From the NCBI RefSeq assembly GCF_019857205.1, contig NZ_JAHWXO010000003.1:1-64000 (forward strand): a stretch of DNA of 64,000 bases, read 5' to 3'. Numbering within the stretch: position 1 is the stretch's first letter; every line of letters starts with the position of its first letter. Source of the stretch: Qipengyuania pacifica (GTDB lineage Bacteria; Pseudomonadota; Alphaproteobacteria; Sphingomonadales; Sphingomonadaceae). Made by a program: the position numbers and the translations under genes. The notes beneath the pieces are model-generated. The model was given only the letters and a program-made list of their open reading frames with translations. It did no database searches and was not told the origin of the DNA. Below are positions 24,949-33,043 of the stretch, piece after piece.

Positions 24949-24980
24949 GACGCTATGGCGGCGCTAATCGTATCTCAAAA
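24949..24980 (-). promoter_or_regulatory. Putative late promoter motif, copy C
   Basis: TTTTGAGATACG (24980-24969, minus strand), 11 nt, then CATAGCGTC (24957-24949), matching copy B box for box. It lies upstream of the small Pro-rich gene and portal, so it may drive the virion genes. Confidence 0.55.
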
Positions 24981-24985
24981 TTGGG

Positions 24986-25159
24986 TCAGAGGTCCGCGTA
25001 GGGGTCGTGGCGAGCACAGTTAGGCGGTTCAGGATCGGTCGCGCTCTGCTGCACCTTTCCGCACTCGCGACACTGGCGCGTGTAAACGCCGTGCTGCTGA
25101 GACCATGGGCCCCACGGGTGCAGCCCGATTGCGCACCCTTCGGCGAGTTGGTTAGCCAT
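24986..25159 (-). CDS. 57-residue Cys-containing phage protein
   Basis: The ATG immediately follows the stop of the upstream gene. The sequence contains two tryptophans and a CRECGK pair plus a single Cys on each side (CAIGLHPWGPW, PNCARHDPY), possibly a small zinc site. It is the second of three small Cys proteins clustered around the packaging genes. Confidence 0.5.
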   Translation of the reverse strand: MANQLAEGCAIGLHPWGPWSQQHGVYTRQCRECGKVQQSATDPEPPNCARHDPYADL

Positions 25160-25399
25160 TCAGTTTACCGTGTCGGGCTCGGACTTGCGCAGCAGCACAC
25201 CCAAGGCCTCGCGATAACCATGCACCACGCCTTCGAAGAACGCGCGCTCGACTGCAGTCGGTAGTAGCCCCGGCTTCACCATCCGGAATGTTACATCGGG
25301 CACGCCATCCTTCATTCGCGCTTCGACTTCGATTGGCTTGCCGAACTTGGCGACGAAAGTGTTCTCGGCAGTGGAGATGAGAGTTTCAACAATGTTCAT
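25160..25399 (-). CDS. Hypothetical phage protein next to terminase
   Basis: A 79-residue protein (MNIVETLISTAENTFVAKFG, later VERAFFEGVVHGYREALGVL). Its start lies 1 bp after the terminase large subunit stop. It is compact and predicted mixed alpha/beta. Not recognised. Confidence 0.6.
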   Translation of the reverse strand: MNIVETLISTAENTFVAKFGKPIEVEARMKDGVPDVTFRMVKPGLLPTAVERAFFEGVVHGYREALGVLLRKSEPDTVN

Positions 25400-25400
25400 T

Positions 25401-27005
25401 TCATAGTTCCTCGTATGGGTTGTAAGCCTTCTTCACCATCATCGCCTGCACAACCTCTTCCTTGAGCGTGTCGATGTTGGCCATGATCACCGCATCGCCC
25501 TTGTCGGGTGAGCGGCCCAGATCCTCTTTCATTTCGTCTTTCGAGCGGACCTTGATGACGGTCTTCTTCGGACCCTTCACCGGCGTCCACTTGTAGGCGC
25601 ACAGATCGGCCTTCAGCGCCGGATCGTTCGGCAGCGCGCACTTCACCGGGTTTGCCGGGTCTAGGGTTTCGCGCATGCGCCACACCAGTTCAGAGCGCAG
25701 GTTGAAGAACCCGAACATGCCGTCGACCGTCTGCTCCTTGGAGCCGCGAGCCGCGTTGATGCCGACGGTCTGTATTTGGTCCTCGACGAGTACGTTGTAG
25801 ACGGTCAGCCCCCATCCGATGAGGTCGATATGCACCGGCGCCCGATCGCGGCGATGCTCGATGACCTTGGACGCGCCGACACGCCCTGCGGTGAGCTGCG
25901 GAATGTCATGGCCGGGGATGGTGATGAGCTCGTCGAACCATGCGGAATAGCGGGGCGCGATGACGAAGTTGTCGGAGCCGCCGGTCGCCACGTCGACGCC
26001 CATTGAATCCATCTCGCCCTTTGCGTCACGCGGCTCCCATCGCTCCATGGCCGCATCGACCCATGCTGTCGGGATAACCTGCCATTCATCGTCCTCGACA
26101 CCTGCGGAGAAATCGCCTTCGAGCATTTGCGAACGCAGTGGTTCGGGCAGTGATTGCAGCGTTTCGATGTAGCCCGAGCGGACGTAGAAATAATTATCGG
26201 TGACGCGTGATGGGATGAACGTGCGCGACTTCGGCGTGATGACTTTCTCAGGCGAGAATTCGGACGGGTCGAAGTCGTAGACCGGTTCGCCGCGGAACAG
26301 CACGAACTTGCGATTGTCCGGCATCCAGACATCGCGGCCCTTGATTGTCGTCACCCAACGCACTTCGCCGGGCTGCGCGGGCTCAGGGTGCTTTTTGTCG
26401 AGCCATGGACCGAAGAATTCCAGCACCCAGCGGCCCTCGGCAGTTGTAGGCGGGTTGAACGTCATCAATACACGCGCGCGTTGATCGGAGAGGTTGGTAC
26501 GCGTCCAGCCCATCGTGAACCGCACCTGCCCTTCGCGTTGCTCGGTGACTTCGTCGTATGCCTTGAGGTCGTGCGCGCGGCCCTGCCACTTTTGGTGATC
26601 GGTCGGATTGTCGAGACCCGCGAATTCGATCAGTCGTTCGGCGCCATCCGTGTGCGTCTTCCAGATGCCCTTTTGCGAGTTGAGCCCATCGGTCGTGCCG
26701 AGAATTTCGGTCATGCGCTGCACAAGGCCTTCGGTCTGCGCTTTCTCGCGCCGGAAGATGGCCGTGCGTCGATGTTCGGTCAGTGCCAGCCCGCAGATCA
26801 GGTCCGACTTTCCGCCGCCAGCAGAGCCGCCATAGCCGGTCACGAATGCGGTTGCGTCCGCGGCTTCGGATTGCCTGCCGACCTGAGCGCGCCAGATATG
26901 TTCGGCAAGATCGGCTTCGAAGAGGTGGTCTATCTCGGCGCGAAGTTCATCGTCAGCTGCGGCGTAGAGGGCTTCCCAACCTTGTGGCGTGGTCGGGAAG
27001 TTCAT
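25401..27005 (-). CDS. terL: Terminase large subunit
   Basis: A 534-residue packaging motor. Walker A GGSAGGGKS is at residues 59-67, the Walker B-like LKAYDEVTEQ is near residue 150, and the RNase H-like nuclease begins with DSMGVDVATGGSDN near residue 345, whose Asp residues are expected to bind metal. Length and motif order fit podovirus TerL. It acts with TerS and the portal to fill capsids. A short membrane-protein gene lies between it and TerS. Confidence 0.92.
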   Translation of the reverse strand: MNFPTTPQGWEALYAAADDELRAEIDHLFEADLAEHIWRAQVGRQSEAADATAFVTGYGGSAGGGKSDLICGLALTEHRRTAIFRREKAQTEGLVQRMTEILGTTDGLNSQKGIWKTHTDGAERLIEFAGLDNPTDHQKWQGRAHDLKAYDEVTEQREGQVRFTMGWTRTNLSDQRARVLMTFNPPTTAEGRWVLEFFGPWLDKKHPEPAQPGEVRWVTTIKGRDVWMPDNRKFVLFRGEPVYDFDPSEFSPEKVITPKSRTFIPSRVTDNYFYVRSGYIETLQSLPEPLRSQMLEGDFSAGVEDDEWQVIPTAWVDAAMERWEPRDAKGEMDSMGVDVATGGSDNFVIAPRYSAWFDELITIPGHDIPQLTAGRVGASKVIEHRRDRAPVHIDLIGWGLTVYNVLVEDQIQTVGINAARGSKEQTVDGMFGFFNLRSELVWRMRETLDPANPVKCALPNDPALKADLCAYKWTPVKGPKKTVIKVRSKDEMKEDLGRSPDKGDAVIMANIDTLKEEVVQAMMVKKAYNPYEEL

Positions 27006-27015
27006 GCGTCACCGC

Positions 27016-27171
27016 CTACATCCAGCCCATTCCGAGAGCCAGCGAGACCATGAATATTCCGCCCGATACAGCCGGCGGATCGCACATCACGCTGCCGTCG
27101 AAGATCAGCGCCTTGAGGCCCATCGCGGCGTAGAAGCCGGACGCTATCACGATGAGCCAGATTATCCACAT
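27016..27171 (-). CDS. 51-residue two-TM protein between TerS and TerL
   Basis: A short frame 10 bp after TerS and 10 bp before TerL encodes two hydrophobic segments (IIWLIVIASGFYAAMGL and SGGIFMVSLALGMGWM) separated by a short polar loop. There is no strong SD. It could be a membrane effector carried in the packaging operon, or a chance frame. Confidence 0.4.
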   Translation of the reverse strand: MWIIWLIVIASGFYAAMGLKALIFDGSVMCDPPAVSGGIFMVSLALGMGWM

Positions 27172-27181
27172 GCGGCATAGA

Positions 27182-27730
27182 TTAGTCCTCTTCCGGCGCA
27201 GGAAGCAAGCCCTGCTCGCGTTTCTCAGCCATCAGCGCTGCCAGGCGGGAGAATTTCTCGACCTCGCCCGCATCGCGCTGGATCCGTTCGCCGCCGCTGG
27301 TGACGTCGAGCCTTGCCCCGTAGGTCTTTGGTTTGAGCATCTGCGCTTGCTTGTGGATCGTATCGACGACCAGCTTGCGGTGCCCGAGCATGTCTTCGTG
27401 GCGAACTTCGGTGAATGGCATCGCCACACCGCCGATGTTGACCACCTTGTCGACCTTGATTTCGCCGATCATGGGTGTCTCGGCAACGCGCATAGCCATA
27501 TCCATTTTCGCCTCGATGCCACAATGCCTCGCGCGCGCGACTTTCTGCACCAACCCATCAGGGTCTTCCGCATCAGCCTCGTAATACCAATTCCAGAACG
27601 TCCGCTCGCAGCACAGCCATTGCTCACGATCTTCACCGAGGGTGCGACTGATCGGTATGCCCGCGGATAGTTCTGCCAGGACGTGGCGAGTGATCTTCTC
27701 GCGGTCAGGGGTGGTGATCGACTTACCCAT
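27182..27730 (-). CDS. terS: Terminase small subunit
   Basis: A 182-residue protein: an N-terminal HTH-like region (DREKITRHVLAELSAGIPIS, then ERTFWNWYYEAD), a central helical stretch with KMDMAMRVAETP, and a C-terminal KPKTYGARLDVTSGGERIQR, features typical of TerS that recognises the packaging site. The ATG overlaps the upstream stop (TGATG). Confidence 0.85.
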   Translation of the reverse strand: MGKSITTPDREKITRHVLAELSAGIPISRTLGEDREQWLCCERTFWNWYYEADAEDPDGLVQKVARARHCGIEAKMDMAMRVAETPMIGEIKVDKVVNIGGVAMPFTEVRHEDMLGHRKLVVDTIHKQAQMLKPKTYGARLDVTSGGERIQRDAGEVEKFSRLAALMAEKREQGLLPAPEED

Positions 27731-28128
27731 CACTGAGCCTCTTTCGGAAAATGCTTGCAACCAATGTCCTTGCGAACCCCACAACGCGGGCAGGGCGTGC
27801 GATCGACGCGGACGAGTACGGCAGGGAATTCGATACGCTCGCGCTGCTGGACACGCTTGAGCCGTTCACTGGCCCGGCGCTTCACCCGGCGCTTGTGTTC
27901 CTCCCATTCGATGCCGCGGGGATTGTCGGCCATGGTGGAGCGAATGATCTCAGCCGTCGTGATAGTCAGCCTGGTCCCGCGACGAACAGAGGATCGAAGC
28001 GAGGGACGAACGCCAGCAGCGGTGACGAAGCGATTGTAGTTGGTCCCGGTGCGCCGACACCACCGATTGATCTCGGCAACAACCTGAAGCGATTCATCGA
28101 TCGTGAGCAATAGCCGCTCGTGCCTCAT
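27730..28128 (-). CDS. HTH/zinc-site phage protein, possible regulator
   Basis: A 132-residue basic protein. The N-terminal half (LLLTIDESLQVVAEINRWC, then YNRFVTAAGVRPSLRSSVRR) looks like a helix-turn-helix; a basic helical stretch follows, then CPRCGVRKDIGC, a zinc ribbon. AGGAG lies upstream of the ATG at 28128. Its position just ahead of the terminase suggests a late regulator or a packaging accessory protein (inference). Confidence 0.6.
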   Translation of the reverse strand: MRHERLLLTIDESLQVVAEINRWCRRTGTNYNRFVTAAGVRPSLRSSVRRGTRLTITTAEIIRSTMADNPRGIEWEEHKRRVKRRASERLKRVQQRERIEFPAVLVRVDRTPCPRCGVRKDIGCKHFPKEAQ

Positions 28129-28150
28129 GGCCGCGCTCCTTGGGGGTAGT

Positions 28151-28345
28151 TCATGCCTTGCGAACCGCGATGACGTCGCCCGCAGTTCCATCGTGGATCC
28201 AGCGCGGCCCGGTCGCAGGCCATGGTGCCAATTCGTCGCACCAACCCGTGCGAAGCTGCACCCAGTAGCCGTCCGATGCGTTCGGTGGGTTCTTCTTGCC
28301 GGATATGCGCGAGAAGCCCGGCGCCGGTATGGGGCGAAAGGGCAT
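28151..28345 (-). CDS. Hypothetical phage protein
   Basis: A 64-residue protein with several Trp and Pro (GYWVQLRTGWCDELAPWPAT). The start overlaps the upstream TAA (TAATG). Not recognised. Confidence 0.6.
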   Translation of the reverse strand: MPFRPIPAPGFSRISGKKNPPNASDGYWVQLRTGWCDELAPWPATGPRWIHDGTAGDVIAVRKA

Positions 28346-28791
28346 TAGCCACGTTGATCCTCGATCGCTTTGATGCTGCCAATCTGCTTCGATCCGCCGC
28401 GGCGATCGGTCAGGGCGGGGGCGCTTCGACCGGGGAGCGAATGGCCGTCCCGCTGAAGCTGGCGAACTGTGCGCTCGTGCTGCTCGTGGCTCTTGACCGT
28501 GAAGCTGCCGAGGATCGCCGGGATGATCTGGCCATGGTGCGTCACGGTGCGGCCCGCTTCCTTCGCGGCCTGCTGAAGTACGGAGGCCGGAAGATGGGCA
28601 ACATCCGTAGCGCAGACAGTGAGCCATTCGTGCGCCGCATCGTCGGACATACCGGCGGGCCGAACGCGTGCCAGGCTCGCCGAAAGGATCGAGACGCGCT
28701 CAGCCACCGAGGCTGGCGATTGCGCGCTGTGCGGCGGTTGCGGTTCCTGTCGAACGATAGCTTGAGTTTGGGGAGGTCCGCTGTCTGTCAT
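28345..28791 (-). CDS. Replication-associated hypothetical protein
   Basis: A 148-residue protein. A Pro/Gln-rich N terminus is followed by a helical domain (MSDDAAHEWLTVCATDVAHL, then ASVLQQAAKEAGRTVTHHGQ) and a basic tail. It overlaps the 3' end of the replication protein gene by 92 bp in another frame. Position suggests a helicase-loader partner, but no motif proves it. Confidence 0.55.
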   Translation of the reverse strand: MTDSGPPQTQAIVRQEPQPPHSAQSPASVAERVSILSASLARVRPAGMSDDAAHEWLTVCATDVAHLPASVLQQAAKEAGRTVTHHGQIIPAILGSFTVKSHEQHERTVRQLQRDGHSLPGRSAPALTDRRGGSKQIGSIKAIEDQRG

Positions 28792-29452
28792 CGTATTGGC
28801 CTTCGAGGATCTTGGGGATGGTGTCCGGTCGGGTGAAGAAATCGAGGTTTGCGCCGTTCCAGTTGCCGGTTTCACCTCGGAGGAAAGCACTCTTCGGAAC
28901 GTGCTCGATGGCCTGAGTGATGGCGTCGAAACCGTGTTCGGAGATGCGGGCGTTGATCGTCCTGCGGCGCTTCGGTGTCAGCTTTTCCCAGCAGGACAGG
29001 CTTAGCGGCTTTGCCATGGAGGCCCAGCGCTCAAGAACCTCTTCGGCTTGTCGCGCGCTCCGAGGTTTATCGTCAGATAAACCGATAGAAGGTTCCTTAG
29101 AAGGTTCCGTGTCCCGTTTTTGGGACTGTTTCCGTCCATTTTCGGAACTGTTCCGTTTTTGGGACGGTTCCGCTTTTGGGATGCTTCCCATAGCGGCTTG
29201 GTAAACTTTGATTTGCTTGGTTTTTCCGGTTCGTTCGCCAGTGTCGACTAGGACGCCTTGCCGTTCAAGTTCAGCAATATTGCCGATGATGGTTTTGCGG
29301 TTCTGGCCGGTGATTTCGCATAGGTGTTCTACCGATGGATAGATGCGACCGGTGCGATAGTTGGCGCACTCGCACAGGGCGACGAGCGTGAACTTCACGC
29401 TGCTGGATTTGCATTCTTGCTTGAACGCCCAGGCTAGTGCTTCGCTGCTCAT
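28700..29452 (-). CDS. Helix-turn-helix replication protein (O/DnaD-like)
   Basis: A 250-residue protein. Residues about 1-95 form a winged-HTH (ALCECANYRTGRIYPSVEHL, CEITGQNRKTIIGNIAELER) as in phage replication initiators. A low-complexity Lys/Ser/Gln linker and a C-terminal helical domain (TPKRRRTINARISEHGFDAI) follow. The ATG at 29452 overlaps the upstream stop (ATGA); another in-frame ATG lies 18 bp further upstream at 29470. A likely origin-binding protein; iterons were not found. Confidence 0.7.
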   Translation of the reverse strand: MSSEALAWAFKQECKSSSVKFTLVALCECANYRTGRIYPSVEHLCEITGQNRKTIIGNIAELERQGVLVDTGERTGKTKQIKVYQAAMGSIPKAEPSQKRNSSENGRKQSQKRDTEPSKEPSIGLSDDKPRSARQAEEVLERWASMAKPLSLSCWEKLTPKRRRTINARISEHGFDAITQAIEHVPKSAFLRGETGNWNGANLDFFTRPDTIPKILEGQYDDRQRTSPNSSYRSTGTATAAQRAIASLGG

Positions 29453-29925
29453 TTGGGCCCCCGTAGCCATTGGCCAACTTCAGCAGCGCAGCCGCGCGGG
29501 TCCGAATGAATTTCCCGGCCGGTGAAGCGCATGACCGCATATCCATGGATCACACAGTAACGGTCACGGCGCTTATCTCGCTGAATCGCTTCATCGCTAT
29601 TGTGATACGCCGCTCCGTCGGCCTCGATAACGAGCGAACGGCCTCCATCCTTGAGCAAGATATCAGCACGATACGGACCAATCGCGGCTTGCGTTATCAC
29701 TTCGGCTTGCGAGGCCTCGTGGCTCAGCCAGTCGATGATCGCGGATAGGAGGAGGTGTTCAATCGGAGTGTCGGTTAAATCGAGTTCGATTTCGCAGGCG
29801 GGCACGATTGGAGATCGCGCACCTCTCTCGCGATGAAAGGCCTTGCGCTCACCACGAACACCCAAGCAGCGTTGACCGGCGGGCGCTCCGCACTTCGGGC
29901 ACGTCTTTTCGATAGGATGGCTCAT
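29449..29925 (-). CDS. Vsr/DUF559-like nuclease with zinc ribbon
   Basis: A 158-residue protein. The N terminus holds CPKCGAPAGQRC, a zinc-binding pair found in several phage proteins. The rest has the restriction-endonuclease-like pattern AAIGPYRADILLKDGGRSLV followed by IEADGAAYH, i.e. D...ExD, as in DUF559/very-short-patch repair nucleases. The ATG overlaps the rusA stop. A role in DNA repair or host DNA degradation is inferred. Confidence 0.7.
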   Translation of the reverse strand: MSHPIEKTCPKCGAPAGQRCLGVRGERKAFHRERGARSPIVPACEIELDLTDTPIEHLLLSAIIDWLSHEASQAEVITQAAIGPYRADILLKDGGRSLVIEADGAAYHNSDEAIQRDKRRDRYCVIHGYAVMRFTGREIHSDPRGCAAEVGQWLRGPK

Positions 29926-30275
29926 AGCGCCACCTCGATGCGTCCGGGCTTCTCTGGCGCGTTGAAGCGATAGGTCGGGTGAAAGCGATAGTCGTCGACA
30001 TCCAGCCCCAACGCGATCCCGTCGAGAGCGGCCTTCAGCATATACTGCATGTTGTCGCGGTCACGCTTGCGCTTGTCGGGCGGAGTGATCGTGATGACGA
30101 GCGGGATGGGAGCGTCGCCCGCAAAAGCATCGCGAGCGGCTCTCGTCGGGTACACTTCGCGGGTGAGCGTCCAGGCATCGTCCTTGGCTTTCGCCTTCGC
30201 GCGATACAGCGCCATGTAATGGAGGCGCGCATTCGGGCTGAGACGCTTATCCGGCCATGGGAGGGTGATCTTCAT
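29922..30275 (-). CDS. RusA-like Holliday junction resolvase
   Basis: A 117-residue protein (MKITLPWPDKRLSPNARLHY, then PDKRKRDRDNMQYMLKAALD). The conserved basic/acidic KRDRDN motif and the following GIALGLDVDDYRF match RusA, which cuts four-way junctions with paired Asp residues. GGAGGGGAA directly precedes the ATG at 30275; longer upstream frames are discarded. Confidence 0.85.
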   Translation of the reverse strand: MKITLPWPDKRLSPNARLHYMALYRAKAKAKDDAWTLTREVYPTRAARDAFAGDAPIPLVITITPPDKRKRDRDNMQYMLKAALDGIALGLDVDDYRFHPTYRFNAPEKPGRIEVAL

Positions 30276-30505
30276 TTCCCCTCCAGTGTGTATGGATCGC
30301 CACGCTCGGCAGCGTCCAGCTTGGCCAAGAGGACGTGACGCTCCCACGCCGCGTCAGCAGCGGACGGCATATCAAGAAGCGCGCTCAGGTTGTAACGCCG
30401 CGCCTCGCGGTAGAGCCCGGCGAGCTTGCGCTCTGCGTTCTCAAGCATCTCTTCCATGCGGCGGATGCGGTACGCTTCGTATGCGAGTTGCCGATCGGTT
30501 ATCAT
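30272..30505 (-). CDS. Helical hypothetical phage protein
   Basis: A 77-residue, strongly helical charged protein (YRIRRMEEMLENAERKLAGL). Start and stop both overlap neighbours by 4 bp. Not recognised. Confidence 0.6.
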   Translation of the reverse strand: MITDRQLAYEAYRIRRMEEMLENAERKLAGLYREARRYNLSALLDMPSAADAAWERHVLLAKLDAAERGDPYTLEGK

Positions 30506-30660
30506 TGCGGCCACCGCGCAGCAGGAAGACCCATGCGGGCGCGCATCGCGTCCACGTTGGCACGGATGAGCGCGCGATCTTTGGCAATGCCTGCCTTCCG
30601 CATTGTGCGGGCTGCATCGCTTGCGTCGGGCGCGCGGCGAAGGAATGAGAACAGGCTCAT
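30502..30660 (-). CDS. 52-residue hypothetical phage protein
   Basis: A short basic protein (MSLFSFLRRAPDASDAARTM, ending LPAARWPQ) with ATGA overlaps at both ends. The exact coupling makes a real gene likely although it is short. Confidence 0.55.
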   Translation of the reverse strand: MSLFSFLRRAPDASDAARTMRKAGIAKDRALIRANVDAMRARMGLPAARWPQ

Positions 30661-31067
30661 GCGGCTTCCTCCAGTAGAAGTTCGGGATCACAGCCGAGCG
30701 CGTCCGTCAGCAGACGAATGGTGTCGTCGTACAGGCGCTCGAAGGCGTCGCGCTTCATAGACGCGACGGCCATGCTGTGAGGGATTTTGCGGATTTCTCC
30801 GGTGAACTGGTCGACTTCCTCGTCGAACAGGTGGAGCGCGATCAGAATGTCTTTGCGCAGGTGCTCGGTCGAGGTCCACTTGCCGGTAGCCTCGACCACA
30901 TTGTTCAGGATGGCGAAGTACTTGCGATGCTGGGCCATGTTCCGCGGCTTCCACACCTGCATGAAGACGCGTTCGCCTTCAGCAAGCTTGGCCATGATGT
31001 CCCGCGCGTCGCGCGACGACGGTGCGAGGGACAAGCCCTGTTTCCGGAAAGTGGCGGTATCTTTCAT
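30657..31067 (-). CDS. DUF1367-like recombination-region protein
   Basis: A 136-residue protein with VFMQVWKPRNMAQHRKYFAI and LNNVVEATGKWTSTEHLRKD, the pattern of DUF1367 phage proteins usually found beside ninB/rusA-type genes. The ATG overlaps the HNH gene stop. Biochemical function unknown. Confidence 0.7.
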   Translation of the reverse strand: MKDTATFRKQGLSLAPSSRDARDIMAKLAEGERVFMQVWKPRNMAQHRKYFAILNNVVEATGKWTSTEHLRKDILIALHLFDEEVDQFTGEIRKIPHSMAVASMKRDAFERLYDDTIRLLTDALGCDPELLLEEAA

Positions 31068-31411
31068 AGCCCACGCTCCCGCTTCGCCTTGACGATTTCA
31101 GCTTTCTTTGGGCTGGACTTGGCGAAGGCATCGGCCAACGCGGCCATATTAATGCCGTGCTCGCTCTCGAAGCTGCTCTCGCCAATTGTGTGCTGCTCGT
31201 GATGATGATCGCGGCACAGGCTGATCGTGTGCCAGTCAGAGGGTTTGCGGCCCATGCCAGCATCTGACCCACGCCGAACATGCGCGACCTCGATCGGCCG
31301 GTTGTCGCAGCCCGGAACGCAGCAGTGATGGTCCCGCACAAAGTTGCAGTGCGCGGGACTTTTCCAGCGTCCGGGCCGCTTATCGGCTTTAGGGAGGCGC
31401 CGAGGAAGCAT
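31064..31411 (-). CDS. HNH-type nuclease (DUF968-like)
   Basis: A 115-residue protein with CCVPGCDNRPIEVAHVRRGS and SLCRDHHHEQHTIGE: paired Cys for a structural zinc and clustered His of a beta-beta-metal HNH fold. It resembles nucleases in phage recombination modules. The start overlaps the end of the GapR-like gene. Confidence 0.75.
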   Translation of the reverse strand: MLPRRLPKADKRPGRWKSPAHCNFVRDHHCCVPGCDNRPIEVAHVRRGSDAGMGRKPSDWHTISLCRDHHHEQHTIGESSFESEHGINMAALADAFAKSSPKKAEIVKAKRERGL

Positions 31412-31647
31412 CAGCCGATGCCGAGCGCCGCTTTGTACATCTCGAGGATGGTTTCCTGTTCGGAACGCTCGTCAGGCTTCATCGCGCGCAGGCGAATGAC
31501 CTGGCGCATGATCTTGGTGTCGTAACCGACTGCCTTCGCTTCGGCGTACACATCGCGAACGTCGTCAGCGATGCCCTTCTTTTCCTCTTCGAGACGCTCG
31601 ATGCGTTCGATCAAAAGGCGCAGTCTATCGTCGGTGGCTTCTGCCAT
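31411..31647 (-). CDS. GapR-like DUF2312 protein
   Basis: A 78-residue protein: [57 protein letters not shown]. This is the full DUF2312/GapR domain, a dimeric or tetrameric helical protein that in Caulobacter clamps overtwisted AT-rich DNA ahead of replication forks. GGAGAAAG lies before the ATG. It sits between SSB and the HNH gene, so a role in phage replication is probable. Confidence 0.88.
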   Translation of the reverse strand: MAEATDDRLRLLIERIERLEEEKKGIADDVRDVYAEAKAVGYDTKIMRQVIRLRAMKPDERSEQETILEMYKAALGIG

Positions 31648-31662
31648 CGTCTTTCTCCTTGG

Positions 31663-32094
31663 TTAAAATGGAAGGTCGGAATCGTCGGCGCCGGTGTCGG
31701 GCGCGTCTTCGTAGGTTTGTCTGCGCTCGCCGCGTTCACCGCCAGCGCTGTCGAGCATCGTCAGCACGCCATTCATTCCGCGCAGGTGGATCTCGGTGCT
31801 GTATCGGTCGTTGCCGGACTGATCCTGCCACTTGCGGGTCGTCAGCTGGCCCTCGACGTAGATCTTGCTACCTTTGCGCAAGAAGCGCTCGACGACGCCG
31901 ATCAGGCCTTCGTTGAAAATAGCCACGGTATGCCACTCGGTGCGCTCTTGGCGCTCACCGGTGTTCTTATCTTTCCAGCTTTCGCTTGTGGCGATGCGAA
32001 GGTTCGCGACCTTGCCACCGTTCTGAAAGCTGCGGACTTCAGGGTCAGCGCCGAGATTGCCGATCAGCATGACCTTGTTGAGTGAGCCGGCCAT
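31663..32094 (-). CDS. ssb: Single-stranded DNA-binding protein
   Basis: A 143-residue OB-fold protein ([40 protein letters not shown]) with a flexible acidic linker and the conserved C-terminal tip DSDLPF that binds partner enzymes. The ATG overlaps the stop of the upstream coiled-coil gene by 1 bp. It works with the Rad52-like annealing protein two genes upstream. Confidence 0.95.
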   Translation of the reverse strand: MAGSLNKVMLIGNLGADPEVRSFQNGGKVANLRIATSESWKDKNTGERQERTEWHTVAIFNEGLIGVVERFLRKGSKIYVEGQLTTRKWQDQSGNDRYSTEIHLRGMNGVLTMLDSAGGERGERRQTYEDAPDTGADDSDLPF

Positions 32095-33032
32095 TATGCC
32101 ACCTTCCGATCTTCGGTGATTGTGAAGCCGGGGATCTCGCGCATGCCGCGGCGAACATCCTCATCGGCCAGTGTTTGGAGGAAGGCCTTCACCCGATCGG
32201 GCTGCGCCTTGGCGTAGTGGACAAGGGCTTTGCCGCCTTCGCCCGGGTTGAGCGCAGCAGACCAATAAGAACGCATGCCGATCGCGCGGAACTCGCCCTT
32301 CGCCTGCACCTTTTCGCGTTCGACCGACTTCAGGGCCGAGGCGGCTTCTTCGGCTTGAGCGAGCAGGTCGTCCGCCTGATCCATCTTGGACAGGTCGTCG
32401 GCCTTTTTCGCTTCCTGACGGGCGGCGAGGGCAGCGGCCTGCTTTTCTTCGGCTTCCTTGCGCGCGGCGTCTTCACGAGCGCGCTTTTCTGCCTCGAGCT
32501 TGTTCAGCCACGGCGTAAGGAGGTTACCGAGAGCCTGCACCGCCTTGCTTACCGAGCCCGGCTTCTTGTTCTTCAGCGGCGCGGTGTAGGCGTTGTAGCG
32601 GTCCTGAATCTCGGCGATCTTGTCGTCGAGCGGCTTCTTCTCTTCGACGCGGGCTTTGTCCGCGAGCTTGGCCGAGTCCTGCAAAAGCTGGCGGAGCTTG
32701 CCCACCTTGTCGGCCTGTTCCTGGTTCTCGATCTGAGTGCCGTCGGCCCAGTTGGCCGCTTCGGTCAGCAAGTCGTCCATGTGGATCTTGACCGCTTCCC
32801 ATTCAGGCTTGATTTCCGCCTCGGGCGGGGGCTCATTGCCACCGATCTGCGCGCGCGGATTGAGCGCTGCCTCGGTCGCTTCGTCCGTCAGCTTCGTGAC
32901 GTGAGCGTCTAGCGCATCGATCTCGGCGGTACGGTCGGGCTCGGTACGGCGAAGCTTGTTCAGCGCGTTCTTCGCATACGAGAGGGGCATGGTGTCGATC
33001 GCGACAGGCCCCTTGCTGGATTGGTATTGCAT
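32094..33032 (-). CDS. Coiled-coil protein of the recombination module
   Basis: A 312-residue protein, almost entirely helical with a long Glu/Ala/Lys coiled coil (residues about 170-235), a Pro-rich [15 protein letters not shown] region and a C-terminal [20 protein letters not shown]. Such proteins regularly accompany phage annealases. GAGGAG lies upstream. Function unknown; a scaffold for recombination proteins is a guess. Confidence 0.7.
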   Translation of the reverse strand: MQYQSSKGPVAIDTMPLSYAKNALNKLRRTEPDRTAEIDALDAHVTKLTDEATEAALNPRAQIGGNEPPPEAEIKPEWEAVKIHMDDLLTEAANWADGTQIENQEQADKVGKLRQLLQDSAKLADKARVEEKKPLDDKIAEIQDRYNAYTAPLKNKKPGSVSKAVQALGNLLTPWLNKLEAEKRAREDAARKEAEEKQAAALAARQEAKKADDLSKMDQADDLLAQAEEAASALKSVEREKVQAKGEFRAIGMRSYWSAALNPGEGGKALVHYAKAQPDRVKAFLQTLADEDVRRGMREIPGFTITEDRKVA

Positions 33033-33043
33033 GGGGGCTCTCC

